64,000 nucleotides of DNA. It comes from Emcibacter sp. Lineage in GTDB: Bacteria > Pseudomonadota > Alphaproteobacteria > Sphingomonadales > Emcibacteraceae. A program made the position numbers and the translations under genes. Each line of letters opens with the position of its first letter. Positions within the stretch are counted from its first letter, which is position 1. A model generated the notes under the pieces. That model saw only the letters and a program-made list of their open reading frames with translations, searched no databases and was not told the DNA's origin. Shown in pieces: positions 25,991-34,879 of the stretch. The DNA lies in the NCBI GenBank assembly GCA_021774785.1, contig JAJFIQ010000006.1, positions 62,001 to 126,000 on the forward strand. Reading direction: 5' to 3'.

Positions 25991-28468
25991 ATGTTTAAAA
26001 ATTATATCGTAACAGCCTATAGAAATATTCTGAGACACAAACTTTATTCTATGATCAATATTTTTGGTCTGGCTATTGGAATGGCAAGCTGTCTGTTGAT
26101 CCTGTTATTTGTTCAAGATGAATTGAGTTATGATAATTGGATACCTGAAGCAGAAAGGATTTATCGTGTTCAGACCCATTCCCAGCTTCCCGGCAGAGCG
26201 CCGCTTGTAGTTGTTCGTGCACCGGGTCCGGCCCGTGAAACATTCTTACAGGAATTCCCCCAGATCGAATATGCCACCCGCATATTTCGTAGCCACCCGA
26301 TCATTCGACAGGGAGAGAAAAGTTTTTTTGAAACTGTCACCTTTGCCGATGAAAGCTTTTTCAAGGTTTTTGACCTGCCCTTTACCATAGGAGAAAAGAC
26401 CAATGCCTTAACCGAAAATAACACCATTTATTTATCGGAAAATATGGCAAAGAAATATTTTGGAAATGCATCTCCCTTGGGCAAAATACTCAGTTTGAAT
26501 AACAAAAGAGACTATAAAATAGTTGGCGTTTTCAAGGACCTGCCACGAAATAGTCATCTGGAGCTGGACTTTCTGGCACGGTTTGAACTGAATGACTACA
26601 AAGACAGAACGTGGGTTGCAGAATATTGGACATCTCTAAACACATTTCTGTATCTAAAGCTTAGAAAAAATATTTCTCCAAACGTAGTTAGTGACAGGTT
26701 CAAAAATATTGTCGCAACCAAAGTCCCCCCTTTAAAGGTCGGAGAAGCCGAATTTATAGCTGCAGATGTGATGACCCTGTCCCTGCACAATGTTCGGGAT
26801 ATTCATTTGAAAAGTGAAGGACTGGGTGGAATCAAACCGGGTGGTGATATCATTATCGTATATATTTTCTCCACCGTGGCCGTCTTAATTTTGATTATTG
26901 CCTGTATTAATTTTATGAATTTATCCACCGCACGGTCCCTTCAACGCGCCAGAGAAATAGGATTGCGCAAAATGGCTGGAGCCACACGACCACAGCTTAT
27001 CACACAGTTTCTTGGCGAAACAATTTTCTTGTCATTTATGGCCCTGATCCTCGCTTTGGGTATCGTTGAAATAATTTTGCCATGGTATAATGAATTTATT
27101 GGCAAACAATTGAGATTAGACTATTTCAGCAGTTCTTTTTTGACCTTGTCGTTAATTGGTTTGATCGCCACTGTAGGAATTCTTGGCGGTCTGTATCCGG
27201 CCTTATATTTATCCTCATTCCAGCCATCTAGGGCTCTGAAAGCAAGCCAGTCAAACTTAGGTGGCGAGTCCGGCCAATTTAGATTTTCATTGGTAGTTTT
27301 CCAATTTTCAATTTCCACTACACTAATGATTTGTACAGCCATCGTATATGACCAAACAAATTATATCCAGAATTTGGATGTTGGTTTTTCTAAGGGAAAT
27401 AAGCTGATACTCAGGGGAATAGGCCGTGATGCAGTAAAAAATGTCCATGAAACTTTGGCAAGGGAAATTGGTAATCTGGAGATGGTTGAAGATTTTTCTT
27501 TTTCATTAGTGGTCCCCTCTGATGTTCGCGAAAATGATGCCGATGTTATCATTCCGGGGGAAACTTCGACAGAATCCGTCATTCTTTCCCGCACAGATGT
27601 GGATGATAATTATTTTAAAACCTATAATATTCCAATCATTGCGGGACGGGATTTCTCTAATTCCCGCGGTCAAGATGAATTACATTACACGAACAGCATC
27701 ACAACACCACCTTTACGGGCATCCGTTATTATCAATGAATCCGGTTACCGTCAGATCGGCTTTAACAGCGCAGAAGAGTCCATTGGTAAAATTATCACAA
27801 TCGGGACACAAGATTCCAAAACCGGCCTGCGCAATGAATTGGAAATAATTGGCATTGTACCGGATGTTCATTTCATGTCCCTGAAAAGAAACATTAGGCC
27901 GTTCATTTATGTTTTTTCGGACAAACGATATAATAATCTGACGATTAAATATCGGCAAAATACAAATATTCCGGAACTGGTGACACAACTGGAAGAAATC
28001 TGGCAGAAAATCATTCCCGGCCTTCCGATTAAATATGACTTCCTCGACGATTATATTGCCCGTCAATATGATACGGACCGGAATAAAGGCCAATTATTTG
28101 CCACTTTCGCTGGATTGGCAATCATAATCGCCTGTATGGGCTTATACGGCCTTGCTGCCTTCACTGCCGAACAAAGAACACGTGAAATTGGAATCCGTAA
28201 GATCCTTGGAGCTTCTATGGTAGATATTATTAGTCTTCTGGTCTGGCAAATTACGAAACCTGTTGTGGTGGCCAATATCATTGCCTGGCCATTGGCTTTT
28301 TATTTCGCCCGAGATTATCTGAATGCATTTCAATATCGCATTGACATCAGTGCCATGCTTTTTATCGCTGCCAGTTTAGTAACATTAATCATCGCATGGA
28401 TTACCGTCACATGGCACGCCGCCAAGGTTGCCCGCGCCAAACCCATTAACGCCTTAAGGTACGAATAG
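25991..28468 (+). CDS. FtsX/MacB-like ABC permease, paralogue B'
   Basis: This 825-residue permease starts MFKNYIVTAYRNILRHK and has the two-unit FtsX/MacB_PCD architecture, with coupling segments NFMNLSTARSLQRAREIGLRK and EQRTREIGIRKILGAS. It pairs with the preceding gene in sequence: both have the STARS coupling helix, the FTAEQRT block and the C-terminal WHAAKVARAKPINALRYE. The gap to the previous gene is only 9 bases. As in the other copies, the periplasmic cores are more divergent than the cytoplasmic helices. That would be expected if the cores recognise different substrates or partners. Confidence 0.92.
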   Translation: MFKNYIVTAYRNILRHKLYSMINIFGLAIGMASCLLILLFVQDELSYDNWIPEAERIYRVQTHSQLPGRAPLVVVRAPGPARETFLQEFPQIEYATRIFRSHPIIRQGEKSFFETVTFADESFFKVFDLPFTIGEKTNALTENNTIYLSENMAKKYFGNASPLGKILSLNNKRDYKIVGVFKDLPRNSHLELDFLARFELNDYKDRTWVAEYWTSLNTFLYLKLRKNISPNVVSDRFKNIVATKVPPLKVGEAEFIAADVMTLSLHNVRDIHLKSEGLGGIKPGGDIIIVYIFSTVAVLILIIACINFMNLSTARSLQRAREIGLRKMAGATRPQLITQFLGETIFLSFMALILALGIVEIILPWYNEFIGKQLRLDYFSSSFLTLSLIGLIATVGILGGLYPALYLSSFQPSRALKASQSNLGGESGQFRFSLVVFQFSISTTLMICTAIVYDQTNYIQNLDVGFSKGNKLILRGIGRDAVKNVHETLAREIGNLEMVEDFSFSLVVPSDVRENDADVIIPGETSTESVILSRTDVDDNYFKTYNIPIIAGRDFSNSRGQDELHYTNSITTPPLRASVIINESGYRQIGFNSAEESIGKIITIGTQDSKTGLRNELEIIGIVPDVHFMSLKRNIRPFIYVFSDKRYNNLTIKYRQNTNIPELVTQLEEIWQKIIPGLPIKYDFLDDYIARQYDTDRNKGQLFATFAGLAIIIACMGLYGLAAFTAEQRTREIGIRKILGASMVDIISLLVWQITKPVVVANIIAWPLAFYFARDYLNAFQYRIDISAMLFIAASLVTLIIAWITVTWHAAKVARAKPINALRYE
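28398..28467 (+). repeat. 70-bp near-identical tract, copy 2 (3' end of permease B')
   Basis: This is the partner of the tract at 25911-25980. Two differences are visible, one of them an A/G change in an Ala-Lys-Val context and one an A/C change before the final Lys-Pro-Ile. Confidence 0.8.
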
Positions 28469-28477
28469 GAGACTGAA

Positions 28478-30916
28478 ATGTTTAAAAATTATATCCTGAT
28501 AGCATTGCGGAATTTAATGCGAAACAAAACATACAGCCTGATAAATATCGGTGGTTTGGCGCTTGGGATGGCGGTTTTTGTTTTCGCCAATGTTCTGGCA
28601 CAATATGAAAGAAATCATGATATATTTTTTGAAAAATCTGACAGAATATATACCTTAGGGTCCGTTTTCTCCCCAACGGCGAATATTGGTGTAAAAGGAA
28701 CCGATGGCATATATACAACTATGGCGCCCCTGCTGAAAGCAGATTTGCCTGATATAGAAGCCATAGCCCGTACCGTACAGCGGGAGTATCTGTTGACAAT
28801 GGGGGATCGTAATTTCTATCAGGGAATAAAATTTGTTGATAAATCCCTGTTGAAAATTTTCGATTTTGACTATCTGGCAGGGAATAACACAGCCCTTGAT
28901 GACCCTTCGGGCATCATCCTGACTGAATCACTAGCCAAGAAATTTTTTCCCGGTCAGAATGCCATTGGCCAAGTACTTTCACTTGATCATAAAAATGATT
29001 TACGGGTTACGGCTGTAATACGGGATATACCAAAAAATTCCCATTTCATCTCTTCTCTGATAATAAATGAACCGCTTGAGGCTATAGCCCCTCTCAAGGC
29101 CCTAAACAAGATTGCGGACTATGATTTGGCCGGAAACTGGAATAATCTATCCATGGGGAATTCTACCTATGTTCTACTGCCTGCCCATCTTGATCGACAG
29201 TGGCTTGAGCAACAGGCAAATGATGTTTTTGAACGTCATGCCTCGGAGAGTATAAAAAAATTCACAACCCATCTCGTAAGCCGAAAAATAGAGGGTATGA
29301 ACCTGGTATTATGGGAAGTGACCGGTATGCCGGTGCTTGAAAGTATGGTTGTTTTGGGTTTTTTGGTGCTGATTATTGCCGGCCTTAATTATACCAACCT
29401 TGCCACGGCACAGGCCTTGGGCCGAGCAAAAGAAGTTGGACTACGCAAGACCATGGGGGCCAATATGGGGCAGCTATTGACGCAATTTCTGGTGGAAAGT
29501 GTGGCGACAGCGTTCCTTGCCATGTTGGTTGCTCTGGCAATACTGGAAATACTCATTCCGATCTTTAACGATAGTCTTGGGAAAATTTTGACACTGGATT
29601 ATCTTACTTTACTGCCGTCGCTCTTTGGATTGACGCTGCTGGTTGGTCTAATAGCCGGTAGTTATCCGGCCTATATCATAACCCGTGTTAGACCCGTGGA
29701 TGCCCTGAAAGAAAGTCTAAGTAGGGGGTCAAAAGGTTCCATGGTAAGAAGCATTATGATCGGCGCACAGTTTGTATTCTCTGTCTTTATGATGGCAATG
29801 GTTGCTGTGGTATTTTTCCAGAACGAAAAAGTCAAGGAAAGCAGTGAAATTTTCCCCAAATCACAGATTGTGACTTTGGAAAGACTGGGGGTGGAAGACC
29901 TTCTGGCGCGCAATGAAACCTTAAAACAGGAAATTAGTGCCATTTCAGGGATAGAATGGGTAACATTCTCCAGTCAGGTACCTTTCGACCAGTCGAATTC
30001 CGCCTTTGCTGCATCAAAAAATTCTGGAGATTTTGCAGGAAAGATTATTATCAACCAGATCATTGTCGAATATGATTTTTTAAAAACCTATAATATTCCC
30101 CTTCTATCAGGTCGTGATTTCTCTCGGGATATAGCCAATGATCTGCAAAAGGAAGACTCAGAAGTCCTCAATGTCATTGTCAATGAACTGGCCTTAAAGA
30201 AACTTGGGTTGCCAACATATAAAGACGCTATCAACAAGGTTTTCCACGAGGTTGCTGAAAACCCCAAGGAAGGCAGAATACTAAAGTCATTCGTCATTGT
30301 TGGTGTAATGGCGGATCAAAATTTCTTAGGATTGCATAATAGTGTCAAGCCACTCATCTTTCAGGTAAACCCTAAATATTATCAAACTGCGTCCATCCGA
30401 ATAATGGGCCTTAATTTCACTCAGACAATGGCAAAAATAGAAGCTGTTTGGAAAAAAGTTAACCCAGATTATCCCATTCAGGTTCAATTTCTGGACGCCC
30501 TTTTTGAAGATGTCTTCAAAATATATAAAAGTATGAATATAGCTCTCGCAGGCTTTGCAGTAATGGCATTGACATTGGCCTTTATTGGTTTGTTCGGACT
30601 GGCGGCCTTTATGGCAGCAGGGCGGACAAAGGAAATTGGTATTCGCAAGGTGATGGGTGCAGAAACCTATCAGATTGTAACTTTACTGATCTGGCAATTC
30701 TCCCGCCCGGTATTATGGGCGTTAGTGGTGGCATTACCCATGTCTTACTTTGCCTCGGATGCCTATCTCAATTTCTTTGCCGAACGGATTAAATTGCCGA
30801 TTATATTGATCGCAGGGTCCGGGCTTATTGCCGTGATGTTATCATGGGTGATCGTGTCGGCACATGCTTACCGCGTATCAAGCCGGAAACCTATCCATGC
30901 CCTGCGGTATGAATAA
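28478..30916 (+). CDS. FtsX/MacB-like ABC permease, paralogue A'
   Basis: The 812-residue product mirrors the first permease throughout: MFKNYILIALRNLMRNK, LNYTNLATAQALGRAKEVGLRK, AFMAAGRTKEIGIRKVMGAE and the ending SSRKPIHALRYE. It has the same two FtsX units and two periplasmic cores. It is the last gene of the sigma-54 operon. The next gene is convergent and 148 bp away, and I see no strong terminator hairpin in that gap. The order A-B-B'-A' suggests duplication of an A-B pair with rearrangement, or assembly of A/B heterodimers. Confidence 0.92.
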   Translation: MFKNYILIALRNLMRNKTYSLINIGGLALGMAVFVFANVLAQYERNHDIFFEKSDRIYTLGSVFSPTANIGVKGTDGIYTTMAPLLKADLPDIEAIARTVQREYLLTMGDRNFYQGIKFVDKSLLKIFDFDYLAGNNTALDDPSGIILTESLAKKFFPGQNAIGQVLSLDHKNDLRVTAVIRDIPKNSHFISSLIINEPLEAIAPLKALNKIADYDLAGNWNNLSMGNSTYVLLPAHLDRQWLEQQANDVFERHASESIKKFTTHLVSRKIEGMNLVLWEVTGMPVLESMVVLGFLVLIIAGLNYTNLATAQALGRAKEVGLRKTMGANMGQLLTQFLVESVATAFLAMLVALAILEILIPIFNDSLGKILTLDYLTLLPSLFGLTLLVGLIAGSYPAYIITRVRPVDALKESLSRGSKGSMVRSIMIGAQFVFSVFMMAMVAVVFFQNEKVKESSEIFPKSQIVTLERLGVEDLLARNETLKQEISAISGIEWVTFSSQVPFDQSNSAFAASKNSGDFAGKIIINQIIVEYDFLKTYNIPLLSGRDFSRDIANDLQKEDSEVLNVIVNELALKKLGLPTYKDAINKVFHEVAENPKEGRILKSFVIVGVMADQNFLGLHNSVKPLIFQVNPKYYQTASIRIMGLNFTQTMAKIEAVWKKVNPDYPIQVQFLDALFEDVFKIYKSMNIALAGFAVMALTLAFIGLFGLAAFMAAGRTKEIGIRKVMGAETYQIVTLLIWQFSRPVLWALVVALPMSYFASDAYLNFFAERIKLPIILIAGSGLIAVMLSWVIVSAHAYRVSSRKPIHALRYE

Positions 30917-31064
30917 CATGGTAAAAATTATGTGCAATCTGAACTGACGAATATTGGATGATCCCGGGAAATAGTCAATCATATCCTGCGTGATCGTTCT
31001 ATATTCTGCAAGCCTCTGTACATTGTGTTTTTTTGGTCACCCAATGTTATACTGTCAGCCAAGA

Positions 31065-31928
31065 CTAGCCCCTTGGCCAAACGCGAGGGAACAATTCCCC
31101 TGAAAATGTTTCACCGTCTTTCAATGTTATTGCGGGAACCGTATCCATTACTTTCTTGTTTTCCAGAAAGGTGCCAGCGCGGTTGTCAAATGTCACATCA
31201 TCTCCCAGATAGCGCAGGGCAAGTCCCCGACGACGACCTGTGGTGGATTTATTGCCGGACGCATAATGCAGTGTAAGCGGATGATGAATTAACACATCCC
31301 CCGGCTCCATTTCCCAGCACAGGATGTCATGCCTATCTCTTTCCGCCTCTATATCGGGCAGTGGCTCCAGTCCGGCCTTGGCATAAATATCGGCGAAGCC
31401 GGTTTTATCGCCAAAAGTACTGGGGCCAAATAGCTTGCCCCACTTATGGGAGCCCTTCACATAGACCACAACGCCGCTTTCCTCATTGGCAGGGTCGAAA
31501 GGCACCCAGACGGATATGACCTGATTACCACGGACCGGCCAATAGGATAAATCCTGATGCCATGGTGTAGGTTCATCCGTATTGGGTTCTTTGACCAGCA
31601 ATTGATCATAAAAGAAGTTCAGACAATGACTGTCCATTACCTGTGCTGCGATTTCAGGCATGGGGGAGGCCATCATAAAGGCTTTAAAGGCGGGGTCTCT
31701 GCGCCAGATGAAAAAATCACCATAATAACGCCCTTGTTTACCCTTTGGCGTATATTCCAATGACGCACTGCCCGGATTATTAAGTATGCGTTCAACGGCA
31801 TCTTGCATCACTTCTATCCATTCCAATGGCATCACGCCACGCAGCACATGGGCGCCGTTCTCTTCATAAGCAGCAATTTCTTCTGACGTGATATCGCGAC
31901 ATAACCGGCTTGGTAGAGATGCATACAT
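31065..31928 (-). CDS. Phytanoyl-CoA dioxygenase (PhyH) family oxygenase
   Basis: This 287-residue protein is a non-haem Fe(II)/2-oxoglutarate oxygenase. The facial triad can be read as His124 and Asp126 in TPWHQDLSYW and His221 in HHPLTLHYASGN. The 2-oxoglutarate-binding arginine probably lies in RRRGLALRY. The segment VWVPFDPANEESGVVVYVKGSHKWG is typical of PhyH relatives acting on small molecules. Such enzymes hydroxylate or desaturate acyl or amino-acid-derived substrates. It is the last gene of a three-gene operon with a LuxR-type regulator and a TPP enzyme, so its substrate may come from the TPP enzyme's product. This is inference. Confidence 0.88.
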   Translation of the reverse strand: MYASLPSRLCRDITSEEIAAYEENGAHVLRGVMPLEWIEVMQDAVERILNNPGSASLEYTPKGKQGRYYGDFFIWRRDPAFKAFMMASPMPEIAAQVMDSHCLNFFYDQLLVKEPNTDEPTPWHQDLSYWPVRGNQVISVWVPFDPANEESGVVVYVKGSHKWGKLFGPSTFGDKTGFADIYAKAGLEPLPDIEAERDRHDILCWEMEPGDVLIHHPLTLHYASGNKSTTGRRRGLALRYLGDDVTFDNRAGTFLENKKVMDTVPAITLKDGETFSGELFPRVWPRG

Positions 31929-32011
31929 TTTCTTGTCTCCTATTTTTAAAGATATTATTTAAGCAGTTAAGCAATATGCCGTCTATCATCCCATTGGATT
32001 ACAACCAATAG

Positions 32012-32794
32012 TCAGACCTGCTTGCTTAATTCCGCAAGGCAAAGGGGAAATAATTCATTCAGGCTCGATATATCCAACTTGGTATAAGCACGGCGCATGA
32101 AAGTTGCCACGGTGGGTTGTTTTATACCGAGATCAAGTGATACCCCTTCCCTCGTCAGCCCCTGCATAACACGGGCACAGACTTCAATTTCCCGTTTACT
32201 CAAATCACCCCCGAGCTTTGATACCAGCCCTTCCAGCTTTTCAATGGGGGGGATCGTTTTTGCATCCCATTCAGTGGGTACAGAGAAAGAAAGATGCCGT
32301 TTAACCAGGGCAGAAATCAAACATGCTTCCACGCTGATAACTTCCCTGTCTTGCTCGGTGAAATAACCGCTTTCCACATCACGGTAAAAATTCAACGTAA
32401 ACCATTTCTGTTTTTCATGATCAATAAGAGACAGGCGGTCAAGCAAACCATTATCCTCATATATATTCTTCCGATAGCCTTCGTCTTTAATATCCTCAGC
32501 ATGCATTTGAAGCAAAAGCGGGATCGCTTCATCTTCATCGCTTTTTTGCCCCACCCATTTCAAACTCGGATCATGATAATAATATGAGGACTTCTCGTAT
32601 AATTGACTTAAACGGGATGTGATCGAGCCTTCACCCCTGCTGGTGCCCGCAATAAAATGAGGGACAAAAGCATGATCAAAGACAAATAATGTCACATGAT
32701 CAACAGGTAATAACCTGTCCAATGCGCCACTAAAATGTTGAAAAAAATCGTCCCTGCCAAGGGCCATGACCAATTCTGGTGCAATGCGGATCAC
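32012..32794 (-). CDS. LuxR-family transcriptional regulator
   Basis: The 260-residue product ends in a LuxR/FixJ-type HTH (LSKREIEVCARVMQGLTREGVSLDLGIKQPTVATFMRRAYTKL). The N-terminal 170 residues form a mixed domain (VDHVTLFVFDHAFVPHFIAG...) that looks GAF-like, and I cannot identify an autoinducer-binding WYDPWG-type signature. There is no receiver domain. It overlaps the upstream TPP enzyme gene by 4 bases (ATGA) and lies 83 bases before the PhyH gene. A regulator embedded between two enzymes probably senses a pathway compound and controls the operon itself. Confidence 0.88.
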   Translation of the reverse strand: MIRIAPELVMALGRDDFFQHFSGALDRLLPVDHVTLFVFDHAFVPHFIAGTSRGEGSITSRLSQLYEKSSYYYHDPSLKWVGQKSDEDEAIPLLLQMHAEDIKDEGYRKNIYEDNGLLDRLSLIDHEKQKWFTLNFYRDVESGYFTEQDREVISVEACLISALVKRHLSFSVPTEWDAKTIPPIEKLEGLVSKLGGDLSKREIEVCARVMQGLTREGVSLDLGIKQPTVATFMRRAYTKLDISSLNELFPLCLAELSKQV

Positions 32795-34524
32795 CCCGTG
32801 ATCTTTCTGAGAAGGGCGCGACCTATGAAGCGCATTTTTGTAGCAAAATCAAACCGGTCCAGATTGGCTTTTAAGGCCCCCTTGGTAAAACGGGTTTTCT
32901 TGTCATAATCAATATTGACCTCTACCACCACCGGCTGCCCCTTACTGGCCAGATTAATGGCCTGTATTATGCCCAGTTCCGCATAATTATTGGTTGCAAT
33001 ATTAACATAAGCCGCCCCTACAGATTCCGCAAAAGGTGCATATTTCAAAGTCGGCAACACCGTGCATATCTTGCGGCTATAGGGTACATCCTGTGCCTGT
33101 GCTATCTGACTCAGTTCACCATCAGAAAAGACAAAATAAACGACACCCAAGCTATCGGATGTGGCCGTTAATATTTCCATGGCAGTCATCAAAAAGGCCC
33201 CGTCACCCACAATGCCAACCACTTGTTTTTCACGGTTTTCAAGTTTTGCCGCAATAGCTGCGGGCACGCAATAGCCCATACAGTTAAAATCTGTCGGTGA
33301 TATGAAATGACGTTTGCCACGGATCGGCATTAATTCCGCCGCAAGAAATGTATGATTGCCATCATCGGTCAAAACAATAGCATCATCATTAAGTGCCTTG
33401 TCCAGGCTAGAGAAAAAGACCCCCGGATTTACCTTATTACCGGAATCATGGTCCAGCCATTCTGTAAGATAGTCTGTCTTATTCTGCACGATCAAATTCG
33501 CAACATTATTCGTGTCTTCCCGTCCCTTTGACTTTGACAGGACATCAGCCAAGGCATCCAACGCGGGTTTTGCATCGGCTTCTATGGCTATTTCTGCCGT
33601 ATAATTAGCCCCCAGGGCTTCCGGGTTTATATCCACATGAATTATCTTTTCCGGCACAGGTAAAGAGAAGCTACCGGTGGCAATTTCACCGAAACGCACA
33701 CCAACAGCAAGCAATACATCACAATCGGCAAAAGCGGCTTCAGCAGCGGGAACGGCGGCGGGACCGTATCCCATCCCAACATGCATGGGATGATCATGAG
33801 GGAAAGCCGCCAGCCCCTGAAGGCTTGTCGCCACGGGTGCATTTATACTGTCGGCAATGGCGACCGCACTGTCCCGGGCCGCCATGGCACCCCAACCCAG
33901 AAACAGTCCAGGTTGCCGGGCATTAAGCAAAAGCTCTGCCGCATCCTTAATAGCCCCATCGGGCAATGCTTTTTTGCATAATGTTAAGGGCTTTGGTTCC
34001 GGTATTTCCGAAATTTTCCCCTTGGTAAATTGAATATTGACCGGAAGCTCCACATAAACCGGGCCTGGTTCCCCGGTCATGGCCGTTTCGTAAGCCTCAA
34101 ATATGATCGGCATCACTTGATCATGGCTTTCCACTTTGAAAGTTTTTTTGGTTAAAGGCGCCATCAGAGCCTGCATATCCATATCATGAAGTTGATATTT
34201 ATGACCCGTATCCGTGCGCACACCGCCCGATACCACCAACATGGGGATACCATCAAGGAAAGCTTCACCAATACCGCTCATGGCATGGGTTAAACCCGCT
34301 GCAGGCACGACCACAAGCACACCAATCTGTTCAGATGTGCGACTGACCGCATCGGCCATGAAAGAGGCACCGCCTTCGTGGGTGACAAGCATGGGCCGAA
34401 TTTGATTTGACATATTCAATTCGTCATAGATTTCTGTGGTATGAACACCCGGAATACCAAATGTATGACGAACCCCTAATGCCTCCAAGGCATTCCTGAA
34501 TAACCACGCCCCTGTTTTTTGCAT
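32791..34524 (-). CDS. TPP-dependent acetolactate-synthase-like enzyme (AruI-like)
   Basis: The 577-residue enzyme has the three-domain layout of the acetolactate synthase/decarboxylase superfamily. An N-terminal pyrimidine-binding domain carries the catalytic Glu50 in LVTHEGGASFMAD. A central domain follows (about 190-330), then a C-terminal TPP/Mg domain with the VGIVGDGAF...FVFSDGEL motif near residue 440. The opening FGIPGVHTTEIYDEL resembles the subgroup that includes 2-oxoarginine (5-guanidino-2-oxopentanoate) decarboxylase AruI. It is not accompanied by a small regulatory subunit, so a role in branched-chain amino acid synthesis is unlikely. It heads an operon with LuxR-family and PhyH genes. 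It probably decarboxylates or carboligates a 2-oxo acid whose identity is unknown. Confidence 0.87.
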   Translation of the reverse strand: MQKTGAWLFRNALEALGVRHTFGIPGVHTTEIYDELNMSNQIRPMLVTHEGGASFMADAVSRTSEQIGVLVVVPAAGLTHAMSGIGEAFLDGIPMLVVSGGVRTDTGHKYQLHDMDMQALMAPLTKKTFKVESHDQVMPIIFEAYETAMTGEPGPVYVELPVNIQFTKGKISEIPEPKPLTLCKKALPDGAIKDAAELLLNARQPGLFLGWGAMAARDSAVAIADSINAPVATSLQGLAAFPHDHPMHVGMGYGPAAVPAAEAAFADCDVLLAVGVRFGEIATGSFSLPVPEKIIHVDINPEALGANYTAEIAIEADAKPALDALADVLSKSKGREDTNNVANLIVQNKTDYLTEWLDHDSGNKVNPGVFFSSLDKALNDDAIVLTDDGNHTFLAAELMPIRGKRHFISPTDFNCMGYCVPAAIAAKLENREKQVVGIVGDGAFLMTAMEILTATSDSLGVVYFVFSDGELSQIAQAQDVPYSRKICTVLPTLKYAPFAESVGAAYVNIATNNYAELGIIQAINLASKGQPVVVEVNIDYDKKTRFTKGALKANLDRFDFATKMRFIGRALLRKITG

Positions 34525-34623
34525 ATTTTATCCCACTTCTTGATCTAACGTTGTTCGCATAGTAAACAATTTTATTATGGTAACATCACTAAATTTCAAA
34601 AAAAGGAAATTCCGGGCAGAAAT

Positions 34624-34652
34624 GAAAAAAGGCTGCAGGCGAACCTGCAGCC
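34624..34652 (-). terminator. Strong intrinsic terminator with UUCG tetraloop
   Basis: On the minus strand GGCTGCAGG-TTCG-CCTGCAGCC forms a perfect 9-bp GC-rich stem capped by the very stable UUCG loop and followed by T6. No annotated minus-strand gene ends here, since the next gene downstream (34524) starts 100 bases further on. It must therefore end a non-coding transcript or act as an attenuator in the leader of the TPP operon. Confidence 0.85.
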
Positions 34653-34705
34653 AATTATCTACGGAGGATAGATATCTCTGTGTGGGAAAATAACTATCAC
34701 AATCC
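34624..34705 (-). ncRNA. Candidate small RNA or leader RNA with an anti-SD loop
   Basis: The minus-strand terminator is preceded by a hairpin with stem TATCTA/TAGATA and loop TCCTCCG (34656-34674). A UCCUCC loop is complementary to Shine-Dalgarno sequences, and C/U-rich loops of this kind occur in several alphaproteobacterial sRNAs. The 5' end is a guess near 34705, since I could not fix a promoter. The alternative is an attenuated leader of the TPP-LuxR-PhyH operon. Confidence 0.4.
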
Positions 34706-34879
34706 TATGACGCTTAGAATATGATAACCCACTAGTTAAAAATAAAAAAAACGACGCCCCTGAGAACACCGTTTCACAATAGCCATATATTACTTTTATT
34801 TTTGGAAATAAGCTGGTTACAGCTCACCCTTTAGAATATTATATATCTTATATCAGTTTAGAAAATAGGGATTATCAGT

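Larger units (their letters stand above)
34525..34879. other. Divergent intergenic region with terminator and sRNA-like element
   Basis: This gap of 355 bases lies between the leftward TPP operon and the rightward small secreted protein gene. It contains a strong minus-strand terminator hairpin (34624-34652) and, just upstream of it on that strand, a small hairpin with a UCCUCCG loop (34656-34674). No protein-coding frame of useful length is present. The rest is AT-rich and presumably holds both promoters. Confidence 0.6.

Noticed and set aside
34541-34561. LuxR-type box (AACGTT-centred dyad) before the TPP operon
   Set aside because: Only the central six to eight bases are symmetric and the arms do not match, so it is no better than chance in AT-rich DNA.
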